Assembly (NCBI GenBank): GCA_003694355.1
Contig: RFKI01000219.1
Coordinates: 1 to 19,003, forward strand
Direction of reading: 5' to 3'
Source: Bdellovibrio sp.
GTDB taxonomy: Bacteria; Bdellovibrionota; Bdellovibrionia; Bdellovibrionales; UBA1609
DNA: 19,003 nt
Shown: in pieces, positions 1 through 11,200 of the stretch
Numbering within the stretch: the stretch's first letter is position 1
Layout: every line of letters begins with the position of its first letter
Notes under the pieces: model-generated
The model's database searches: none
What the model saw: only the letters and a program-made list of their open reading frames with translations
What the model was told of the DNA's origin: nothing
Position numbers and translations under genes: made by a program

Positions 1-2229
1 CCTGGCGTTGAGCAGTTATCAATCATATTGTCCGTGGCCAAATCGCAGGTATTTGAATCATTGAAGATTAGAGGAGTTCCGTCGCAGTCAACGACTACTT
101 GGCCGTCGTCATCGCAAATTTCGTTTCTGCAGTAGCCGTTATGGTTGAAGTCTCCGCCGCTGGCTGCATTGTTCTCGCACATAATGCCGTTTTGGGCTCC
201 TGTGACTGCTGCGCAGCTCGAGTAATAAGTTGTGCTGTCAAACGCTATGTCCCCAACATCATCGCAAACAGTGCTTGTTCCGTTGTAAGCGCAGGTTCCT
301 GTCTGCGCCCAAGAGCTGCCGTCATTCCAGTTGTTGTCGCACGCATCTCCTGAAGTGCTGTCGCAATCAGAGTAAACTGCGTCAACTCCTATATCGCAGG
401 TGTCTCCTGCGCCACAGTCCATTCTCGTAATGCCTGCCACGCAGTTATTGGTTGAGTCGCAGTAGCCGTTATGCACGAAGTCGCCGTCAAGGACTTCATC
501 GCACATATATCCTCCGAGGCCGTTGGCTGTTAGTGAGCATTCAGTCATGAACGCTCCTTTGCTGGTGTCAAACACTATTCCTCCTGTTGTGTCGCATTCT
601 ATGCCTCCAGAGCTGTTTTGGGCGCACATTCCTGTCTGGCCAAAAGCACCATCAGTTAAGGTAGTGTCGCACGAGTCGCCAGTAGTGTTTAAGCAAATGT
701 TAGTTGTTATGTCAATTCCCACATCACACGTGTTTGAGTCAGTGTAATCATTGCTCGTTCCAGAGTCGCAGTCCATGACAACATAACCTTGGTTGCTGCA
801 TGAGCCGTCTGACAGGCAAAGACCGTCTTGGGAGAAATGGCTTCCGGTTGTTGCGTCAGAATCGCAGGCGTGTCCTGAGAGAGAGCTTGTTGCTGAGCAA
901 TTAGCCAAGTAATCAGAAGTGTTGAAAGCAACGTGATCCAGATTGTCGCATGTCAGGTCTGAAAGGCAGGTTCCGTTCTGCGCATAATTAGTTGTGTTGT
1001 CAAACCCGCTTAAGCACTCATAGCTTGCATTGCACTCGCCAGTAACTTCTTCTCCTGCAAGTCCGTCGCTGTTCCACAAGGACCATGGCGGTGTTGTGTG
1101 GCATGTCCAGTCAAGCTGTGCTGTGTCAAACGCGCAGTACCCATCCCATGTGCCGTCAAAGCCTGTGTCGCACAGCATTCCATTAGTTGCTGCTGAGCAC
1201 CCGCAGTCTCCGTTAATAACGTTGTCAGAGCTGCAGCAGGTGTTGTCATTAGCGCATTTCCCGCCTACATTGAAGTAGCCGTCGTTTATGTTTGCGTCGC
1301 AGTCCCAGCCAACAGTAGAAGAGTTACACCCAACATAATAACCGGTTGAGCCTACAGAGTCATTCACGAGAATTACGTCGCTGTAATTTGTACCTGCAAG
1401 GCATATTCCTGTAGGCCTAAACGGCCAAGTACCACCGTTCCCATCAAACGGGTCGATCTGCGAATTATTGCCTATGTCTGTGCAGTTGCAGTTCTTCATT
1501 ATTGAGGAGTCTTCCGTGTTGTTGCATGTGGGTCCTCTAAAGCAGTCTTTTAAGCCAGCGCCGGCATCAACGCATATCCCAATATATTCTTGAGTGTCAG
1601 GGAATAGAGAGAAGTTGAAGTAGCCGTCTGTTATGTCTGGGTCGCAGATGCTGCCCATCTCACAGTAAGAACAGTCAGGTTCTATTGATGGTAGTGATAA
1701 AATATTAAAGCATGCTTCTCCTACAGTATCAGTTTTATTTCCTATGCAAATCCCGTTGGGAGTGAAAGGGTAACCACCGTCTGAGTCATAAGGAGTTGCA
1801 ACCCATTTTTGGTGTAAAGTGCATTCATCGCAACTATTGCTGTAATTATTAACATACCTCCAACTTGCATTGATGTATTGGCATGTCGGCCCGACTAAGC
1901 ATTGGTTAATGCTGCCTGCGCAGATGCCGTAGTCAGGCCCTGTGTTGTTGTAATAACCGTCTGTGATGTTCGCGTCGCACTCCGCTCCACCATAACATAA
2001 GCTGCAGTCAGAGTAATAAGCATCAGGAGTCTTGTTTCTGCACGCGTGCCCTTCAACATCTGGTATGTTCTGGACGCAAATACCCATAGGCACAAAGCCG
2101 CCTATTATTGTGTTGTTGTCATACGGGTCCCAATCAGCTCCTGAAGTGTAGCACAAATCGCATGAGTCTTTCAGCACGCCTTCTTCTGTATCATTGCACT
2201 GGTCATCAATAAGAGTGGCGTTATACCAG
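1..2229 (-). other. C-terminal-side cysteine-rich repeat block (about residues 5591-6333, open-ended)
   Basis: About 743 residues with a Cys every few residues, continuing past the window edge. Repeat units of the form C-D-x4-D-G-x-[FY]-x-G-x-C lie at 1920-1979 (CDANITDGYYNNTG start), 1572-1646 (CDPDITDGYFNFS start), 1254-1301 (CDANINDGYFNVGGKC), 459-503 (CDEVLDGDFVHNGYC) and 129-179 (CENNAASGGDFNHNGYC). A CGCSAATNGMLCD element (about 1165-1205) corresponds to CGCDATKNGFLCD near the window's right end. Smaller CxxC and CC pairs intervene. No named family was recognised. Disulfide-stapled and extracellular by inference. Confidence 0.85.
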
Positions 2230-5200
2230 TAAATCCCTGTTGTTACGTTCACTTCCCCGTCTGAAACGTTTAGGTACCAGTAATATTTTTGGAAGTTGTT
2301 ATGGTTAGAGACTGTCCAGTTCGATTCGTTTGTAGAGCCCTTGAAAGGAGGAGGAGTCACATTCCCATGATAAACAAAATAAGTGATGTTATCCAGGTCA
2401 GCGTCTGTGCTGTCAGTCCAGTTCAGGATGTAAGGCTCATAATTAATGCTTGTTTCATTAAGCGGATCAAGTATTGTGGGAAGTGTTGGCGGAGTGTTAA
2501 GTATTGTCATGTTATATGACGCAAGCCAGTTCCCGAAATCAGTGCCGTCATGAAGCCTTACCACACAAATCCACTGCTCACCCTTGCTTGTGTTTCCAGA
2601 GCCAAGCACGTGATAAAACACGTCTCCGTTTTGGTAGCCGGAATAAGTTCCCTCATACATTATGTCCCAATCAGTGAGAGGGTCAGGCCCCCTGAATTTC
2701 TCCCATCTAACAGTGACATTCAAAGTGTCGTTGTCAAAGTCGCTAATGTTGGCGTAGCAGTGCAAGTCTTGACTTGTTGTGTTGGAGCCGTCAGTGCTGT
2801 TAATGAAAATGCTGGTAACAACAGGAGGTGTGTTGTTAACAGTAACGCTTTGCTCGCTTTTGTTGAGGTTGCCGTAAGAGTCAATCGCAAAAGCAGCATA
2901 ATAGTAAGTTCCTTTCTGCAGGTTAACAAAATTATGTTTTAGCCTCCACTGCTTGTTGTTGTAAATCGCACTTATTTCTTCCGGGCTTAATGCTCTGTTA
3001 TAAATTTGCACTTCGTCAACTTTCCCCTTGAACCAGTAGCTTCCCTGCTGCACTCCGCCACCCACAACGAAGTCTTCGTTTGTGGGGCTTGCTGTTGAGG
3101 CTACCCAGCTTCCCATTAGTGTGCCGTTTAGGAATAAGGCGAAGTGAGTTCCGTTGTGCACGCACATCGCATGGTACCAAGTTCCTGTGCTGATTGTGGG
3201 CGCTTGGGCAGGCCCGCTTGGAGCTGTATTAATCCCGTCATAGCATCGCAGCTTATTGCTTGTGTCTGTGTACATTTCGTATCCTGCGTCAGCGCTGTTT
3301 GCCTGCTGCATTGGCACGCAGTAGCTTCCGGGGCAGGATAATGTGTCGAAGTAGAGCCATCCGCCGTAAGTAGCGACGTTGCCTGATAAGCGTTGAGTCA
3401 TGTTTAAGTAGTCGTTGCTTCCGTCAAATGCTATTGCGTTACCGTAAATTCCTGTTGTTATGTTGCTTGTGCTTAGGCCGCCGTTGAAAGCTGCCAAAAT
3501 GCTGTAGGTTGAGTTGTCTTTTATGCCTGAAGTGTTATAATAATCCATTGAATAATAACCCAGCAAACTCCTGTTCCAGTCAAAGAACGCTGAGGTGTTT
3601 GACTCATCGATAATTGTTGCGTTTAGGTAAACGTTATGCTGGTTTATTATTTGGCCGTTATTTGGCGTTGGGGATTCCCATATTATATTTGGAAGGCTAT
3701 TGTCGCCAATAACAATAGTGGATGAATTAACCCAGTTGCTGTTATCCTCATCGTCTGATAGCATCATACCGCATTTCCATACCTGGCCGGGAGAAGTGTT
3801 CCCATAACCTAGAACCGCGTTAAAAAAGGTGCCATTCGCGTAGCTGTTATTGTAATCAACTGCCATCCATAACACTGAATTATTGTACCACCTTACTGAA
3901 ACATTTATCATGTCAGTATCATTGTCACTTATTGTTGCGAAGCAGTTCAAGTCTTCTGATGACGAGTTAAGTCCTGAAGTGCTGTTTATCTGCGTAAGTG
4001 GATTGTTTGGCGGCGTGTTCAATATCTCAACAGGTGTTGAGTTAAAGTATCCTGTTGAGTTATCGCCGTCAGTAGCGTTTATTGAGCATTTCCAAGACAC
4101 GCGCTTTTTGTGGTCTGCAAATCCGGAATCAACAGGTAGGTCAGTAATGCAGATTTGGTTACTGTTGCATTGAACTGTTGTGTCAAAGTCATGCACATTT
4201 ACAAATGATCCGGTCGCATTATCCCACCAAGTAATGTTCACGCCTATTAAGTCAAGGTCAATGTCTGTTATGTTGAACTCGCAGCTTAGATTATTAGTGG
4301 TGAGCGGTGCTTGCGGCGTAATATTAACTGAGTTTATAACTGGCTTGAAATTCCTTATTAAAATAGGGTTGGAGGAGTAAAACCTGCCGAATTCTTCTCC
4401 GTCTGAGAGGCTTATGTTAAACTGCCATGTTTCCCCTCTTGTCGTGTTGCCGGGGCCAACAGAAGTCGAGTTCTCTAGTGGTGGGTATTCAACACTGTTG
4501 TTGTACCATTTTATTGTGAAATCCTGCTGCAAGTCAGAATCATCATCCTCAAAAACCCAGTTAGCGTTAAGAGTGCTGTTTGTTAAGTTCCTTGGGTCAG
4601 TCGAGTTTAACACAACATTAGCTGCTCTTGGAGGCGTGTTTATTATTGTTGTTGGGGTTGAATTAGCGCTAGTAATGTTAATGCCATCAAACACAGTTAT
4701 TGAGCATTTCCACGCAACGTGTTTTGTGTGGTTCGTGTCTGATGCGCTCACGCTTTTGTCTGTGTAGCAGAGCTCGCCGTTATTGCAGTTCACTGTTGTG
4801 TCATAGATGATTGTCCTTTCAAAAATTCCTGTTGCGTTGTGGTACCAAGTAACGTTCACAGCAAGCGCGTCTGACAAGTCAAGGTCTGTGATGTTGAAAG
4901 AGCAGTTTAATGGGGTTGAGGTGTTAGGGCTCTGTGGAGTTACATTAACTGATTGTATTATTGGAATGTTGTTTATCCTGAACCACCTCGTCTCTGAAGT
5001 AGCTGTGTAGCTACTCTCATCAGAACATGAAACGCTCCAGTTGTGAGTTGTGTTGCTCAAATTAGAAACAATTGCCCATGTTTCTGCGCCGTTTGCAGCA
5101 GGAATGCTTGATTGATTCACAGCATCATCAATGGTTAGGTTACATAAGAAATTGCCTTGCTGCGCGTCCGTAACAGTCCAGTTAAAGCGGATGTCATCAA

Positions 5201-8200
5201 CAGTAAAGTTTGAATTGTTAATAGGATGAGATAATGTGACTGTCGGAGCTGTTGTGTCAACAATTATTGTGTTGTTTTCAGCAGCGAACACAGAATGACC
5301 TACAAGGTCTGTTGCGTTGCACGTCCAATGGTACTTACCATCAGGCAAAGTCTTTGTGAAAATAGCAGTGTAATTGTTGTCGCCTGTTGCGTCTTTAGAC
5401 TCGTTAAACTCCAACGTTGCTCCTGATAGGTTTATGAAGAAAGATACCTGGCCAAGCTCATAAGTGTCTGTGACATTGCAGACAAAATCAACAGTTGATG
5501 AGCTTGACCTTGAATCGTTAGCAGGGCTTAAGAGTTTTATTATCGGGTCATCTGCGTCGTTGTCATAAGAGGTTTGCCTAACAGCTGAAAAGTCGTCAGT
5601 ATCATTGAGAACGCAATAAACAAGGAAATTGTCTGTCACAAGGCTTGTTGGGTAACTGCATTGTACTCCTGTGTAAGGGTATGTGAATACGCCCGAGCAC
5701 ACGGAATCAGCAATAGGATCACACGTACCTGTTGGGGTTTCGCAGCAGCTGAAAGTCAATGGCTCCATGTCAATGTCATCAACGATGTTCGCACCAATTG
5801 TCTGCTGGTTGCCGCCATAGATGAGGGATATTGAAGCGCTGACAGAATCCATTGTTGGAACTGAGTTTTGTATTTGTACTGTGGCATTTACTGGCGAGGA
5901 CTTATCATAAATCTCAGTAGGGCTTGCTCCATCATATATTGTCAGCTCGCAGGTTATGTTGTCGCCTTTGCTGAAGTTGCCAGCGCCAAGCTGCTGTGTC
6001 GTGAATGGCAAAGCAACGTAATTCTTCCACCATTTGAATGACCTGTTTTGAATTTGGTGGTTGTCAGCATCAAACCACACATCTTCCGAGCATACCAAGT
6101 TTGAATTAGTGTAGGCAGGGTTAGGGGTTATTTTTGAAGAGGTTAATACTGGAGGGTGGTTTATTAGGAAAGTGACAGAGTACTCGTTAAAGTTGCCTGC
6201 GCTGTCATTAGCCCAGATGGTAGTATTGTAAATGCCAGAATCCCATGAGGTGATGTCTATGTTTGCGTCAAAGATGAATGTTTCTGCCTGGCCGAACTTC
6301 TCTGAAATATTGCCGACAGTCTCGTTCTCATACATGAGGCTTCCTGTTGAGTTCGTGATGTTTATCCTCACATATTCCAAATGGTCGTTTCTTGCGCCTG
6401 CGCTGAGCATGAGTGTTGTGTTCCATCTCGGCTGCACAAAGCTATTGTCACTTTTAGGAATGTTCCAGATGGGTATTGGGTTAACTGTGTCAACATAGAA
6501 AGTCCTTGTTTCAGAAACATTTGATAATCCTGACGTGTCAGTGCAGTTCACGTACCACCTAACATCCTCTATCTGCGGGTCGGCAACACTGTAAGTGAAG
6601 GAATTTCCGCTTTGAGGGTTGTGGTTTGTGTGTATTATGTTGTAGCCTGTGCCGTTTATCTCAGCGTATATTGAGCAGCTCGCAACATCTGCTAAGCCGT
6701 CAGCATCAGAAACATTGTATTCCAAGTCTATGCTTGTCCTAGTGTATGTTTCGTTGTCAGGCGCAAAAATTGAGGCAATAGGAGCTGTGTCCGCAACCAC
6801 GAAGCTGAATGTTAAAGTTGTGTTCTTGTTATTAGCTATGTCCCATGCAGTGAAATTCCAGCCGACAACAGTTCCTTGAGGTGAGGTCACAGTTGCTGTG
6901 TAGTTTGCCGTGGCTGAAGTTGCTCCTAATGGCGTAAAGTTAAAGTTGTTTGGAGGCAAGGAAGAATCATTCCATGCGAATGAGTAATTGCTTAAGCCGT
7001 TTCCGTCAGCCCAGTCAACCTCAAACTTGACGCTGTCACCGATCCTAATAATAGATGCGTTCGTCCTGTTGTTCGACCATGTTGGCGGCGTTGCATCATT
7101 AACTGTGTATATTAGAGTAGCATAACCTGATTCGAGCTCGTCATCAGTGCATGAAAGGTTAATGTTGTGTGTGCCTGTGTCAGCGTCTGTTGGGCTGTCG
7201 CTGATATTTGCCTGGTGATCTGATATTTTAGTTATGTCAATCATAGTATCATTTTTGTCAAACGTAAGAACATCAGCCGCTGCATCATCAACATCCCAAT
7301 CACTGCAATTAACAGTGATATTCCATGACGTGCCTGAGTCAGCTGAATAAGTGATTAATGTTTCATTAAACCACGGCCTTGTGTTAATTATTTTAATATT
7401 AGGCGAGGCTTGCTTCAAGCTTGTGTTTGTTCCGTCGCTTGCTGTTACTTCGCATCTCCAGCCAACGTTTCTGTAATGGGTAGCATTATCAATAGGCACT
7501 GGTGTTGAGACGCATTCGACTTCGTGAGCGCAGCCTATTACTTCCTGGTAATTGAAGGAGTAGCTTCCTGTAGAATTATCCCACCACTCAACTGTTGCTG
7601 TCAAGGTGTCTCCCGCATCTGAGTCGTTTATAGTGAATTTGCATGTAAAGCTTTCATTAGTCCTCGGGCTTGCGGGATCAATGTAAGGTGTTGTTATAAA
7701 GTATGGTATTGAGTTTATCGTGAAATTATATGTTGCAGAAGTGTTTTCGTTTCCAGCATCATCCCTGCAAGTAACGTTCCAGTCATAAATCCCTGCGGGC
7801 AGGTTAATAGTATAATTTGTTACTGTGTTGTTTTGGCTTAAAATGTTTGCTTGGGACCATTGCGATGAATAATCAGTAACGAACAAGTCGCAGCTTAGGT
7901 TAGTGTCAAGGTTGTCTGTCACGTTCCAGCTGAAGTTAACATTGTTAATGTATATTTTTGTGTTGTTCGCAGGGTAAACAAGATTAATTGCCGGCTTCGT
8001 AGTGTCTATAGTGAAGTTCGCCTGATCAGAGACAATGTTGCCGTTAATGTCTTGTATGCTGTTGTTTTGAGGGTCAACTAATGTTAGGTTTATAGCGTAC
8101 GTTCCGTCTCCGTGAGTTGAGGAAAGAACGTCAAAAACGTAAGTTGTTGGCGTGTCATTTAATGTGATGTTCTCTCCTGTTTTGATCCTTAACGGCCACG

Positions 8201-11200
8201 TCTCATTCGCATCCTCATATTCCCAGAGCCCATTACTCTGGTTATAGTAAGAGGTGCTGTACTTGATGAAGATTGAAGCATTTGTCACATCAGTATTGTT
8301 AAGGTGTGAGTCGCTTGACAAGCGTACAACATCAGTGCCTAGGTAAGCCTCCTTATCAGTGTCTATTGCCAGGCTGAAGTTTACGTGTATGTTGAAAGAG
8401 CTTGACAAGTTATCCCTGTTGTTGTCAGTGTCAAATGTAGTAACAGTGACGTTGTAAGTGCCGTTCGTGTAGTCAGTGTAAATGTACTGCCATGTGTTTC
8501 CTGTTATGTATGACATTGGCGCTTGCAGTGACTGGCCTGTGGGGTTTGTGATGTTTATCAGAACGGATTGTACGTCACCTATTCCATCATCATCAGTTAT
8601 TGTAGCATTGATTGTTACGTTTTCTCCGAATCCTTGCGGGTCAGGTGTGGCTGTGATTGAATCAACCGTTATGTTATGATAAAGAGTAACGTTAAGCACT
8701 GTGCTTTCTGTTAAGTTCCATGAAACATCCTTCGGAACATAAGGAGGACTCACGAATTGGAATGTGTAGTTTGTCTGCGGGTATCTTCCTGAAGCGTTTT
8801 CTATGTATTCAGTAAGGTTCTTTAATGTAATCCTGCCGTTTACTGTGTTTTCATTGAATATTTGGTTAAGGGTGTTGTTGAAAGATGTTACATTAACCCC
8901 GGAAAGACTTGCGCCTGAAGTGTTAGTTACGTTAACGTTGAAGAACCACCTAACGTCAATGCCGCCTCCACCTATATAATTTGTTGTTGTAAAGGTTGAG
9001 TTTATAAAAGTGTTCAGTCCGGCTGCGTTGTTGGACTCAATGCTAGTTGATGGGCCGGAAATTATTGAATTAATGAAGGTGTTGTTATAAGAATTAGCGT
9101 TAAACACGACGCCTTTTGCTGGAGAACCGATTATGTTCAAGTTGATTAAAATGTTGTTCTTGGCTTGGCTTAAATTAATGCCCAAGTTAGTGTTGGAGTC
9201 AGCAGTGTTGTTCTCAAAATAGTTGTTGTTGCTATGCACTTCAACCCCAACAATTCCTGATGAGAAAACATTGTTGGTTAAAGTCGTGTTGTTAGCTAGT
9301 AATTTCAAGCCTGCAGCAGCGCTGTTTATGAAATTCGAGTCAGCAATATTGGAGTTGCTAGAACCTGCATCAAGTATTAGTCCAATGTAGTTCATTATGA
9401 ATGAAGTGTTATAAACAATAACGTTAGATGTGTTCACCCAAACACCTTCTTCTCCTGCCTGGCTGTGCCCCGCGTCTGTAATGTTGCTTGAGTTAACAAC
9501 AAAAACAGAGCCGTTATGAACTTGTATGAAATAATTAGCTCCGGAAGTGGAATTAATTTTTGATCCTGAATACAAGGTCAGGTTGCCTCCGGAGACGTTT
9601 ATGTTAGATCCTCCGTCAGCTGAAAGGTTCATTACAAGACTAGAATTATACAAATTTAATGCGCCGCCATTGTTTATTATTATGTTTTGGCCGTTCTCCA
9701 TTATTATTTTTGAATCATAGAAAGTACATTCCTCATTTATCTGCCAGTCAATTCCAGAAGGCCTGTCGCAAGAAGTAACAGTAAAATTGCCTGTTGCAGG
9801 GATTTCTGTCTCTAGCCTGGCGTATCCACTCTCAATATAGCTCCCAATATCAGCTGCTATCACAAAGCTGCTGAGCAGCACTAAAAATGCGAAGTAGAAA
9901 AGAGCAGTTTGCCTTGAAACAAAGCCAAGCTTTATCAGTACTGGAAGAATAATGAACGCGAATGTCAGCAGCAAGAGTATTATTTGCAACTCCTTTTTTG
10001 AGTTATTATTGTTTCCTTTCCATTCATAGTAGCCTTTGCTTCTCAGCTTAACAGACCTCGTATATCCTTCTTCAACTGGTGGCGCTTCCTCAAATTCCAA
10101 ATAAACTTCGTCGCCTTGCTTCATGGTCAAGTAATTGTTGTCTGCTTCCAATATTTTTGACAGGCCCCTGCTCGCGTAAACCGGTTTTAACTCGTGTATT
10201 CTTGTTTTAGGACCTTTTGTGTCTATGATAAAAACACTAATGCTGTCAGTGTAAGAAATTTCCGGCTCTCTTTCCACAATTCTTGCTTTGATTTTTCCAT
10301 CAAGAGAAAGGTACTTTAAGTCTCTGAGCTGGTAAGCTTCCATTTCTTTTCCTTCCAGCCTGTAATGGAATGTTGTGTCTGTTATGTAATTTGTTCCGTT
10401 CCACGAGTCGAAGAAAGGACAATAATAAAGCCCTCCCCCAGCACCTTGGTCTTGGAACACTTCTTTAATCTTTCTCATAATTGGGCTGTTTTTCATAACA
10501 AGAGGGCTGTTTTTAAGCACTAATGGGCTGCTGCCTGCTTTCCATGAGCCAGTGTAATCCCATGCCAAGATCGTTGTAGTGTTGTCTGCTGGATTAACAA
10601 AATGTGAGAGGTCATAATTGGTGGTGTTAAGCCTTATTTCGAGCTGTTGCTCAGTAGTTGCCATAATGCTGCCTGGAAGCCTGTTCCAGGTTAAGCTGGA
10701 GAAATTGTAAATGTAAAAGCTCAGATTATGGGCTTCAGCTGAGCTTATCTCCTTCTTTGAGTAACCGTTAAAATAGAATTTGAGCTCATCAGCTTTAGAA
10801 ATATTTACTGGAATATTAAATTTGAACTTTAGAGAAGACCTCGTGAAAATGTTATTCCCGCTTTGGGAGTAATCAACATAGCCTGCCAAGCTATCATTAT
10901 CATATACTAAATCAAGATAAGTCAGGTCCTCACAACTGCTTATATCACACCAGATAGGACTATTGTAGGATAATGAAGCTGGAGGGCCTTGATTCCTTTG
11001 ATCATAGCTGCTTACAGTATAATTAAAGCCCACTGTATTGTTGCTGCCGTCAGGAATGCTTGGCACTGAGACTGTGTGATCACATAATCCTCCGTCATTG
11101 CATATCCTTAAGTGCCATTCATAAAATCCTGGCGTTGTTGTAATGTAATCACAGCTGGCGTTTGTATCCAAAGTTGGCGTTGAATTGCAGTAGAAGCATC

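Larger units (their letters stand above)
3706..8013 (-). other. Ig-like repeat run 2 (about residues 3663-5098)
   Basis: Well-preserved repeat starts include DTTKPAINLVYPANN (about 8000), DTVNPIPIWNIPKSDN (about 6490), DDPIIKLLSPANDS (about 5550) and DTTAPTVTLSHPINNS (5256), with strand ends such as LPAGIYDWNVTCRDDAGNEN and LPDGKYHWTCNATD. Interspersed are acidic repeats with SDxDxDxLNV and VRWYNN strands carrying paired cysteines. Two kinds (A and B) alternate as tandem pairs between 3693 and 4952. Sequons are abundant. A Cys cluster around 5680-5760 (FSCCETPTGTCD) departs from the general pattern. Role by family: extended glycosylated stalk. Confidence 0.83.

Noticed and set aside
1..2229. 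CRISPR-like or satellite DNA because of the recurring GTCGCA words
   Set aside because: Spacing is irregular and the words are Cys-Asp codons (TGC-GAC on the gene strand) of the cysteine-rich repeats, not a DNA repeat array.
2550..2942. Plus-strand open stretch of 130 codons
   Set aside because: Antisense shadow over a B-type Ig repeat and the second half of the LamG-bearing Ig repeat; the sense translation has clear domains and this one has none.
8014..9839. Pectate lyase or other polysaccharide-degrading enzyme
   Set aside because: The fold pattern is a beta-helix, but no catalytic Asp/Arg/Lys arrangement could be recognised, so only the fold is claimed.
9990..9999. Gene-strand AAAAAAGGAG before the membrane hairpin, as a slippery site or internal ribosome-binding site
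   Set aside because: The main frame is open and sensible on both sides, so no frameshift is needed. The next in-frame ATG/GTG/TTG codons are at zero or too large spacing from GGAG, so internal initiation here is not supported.
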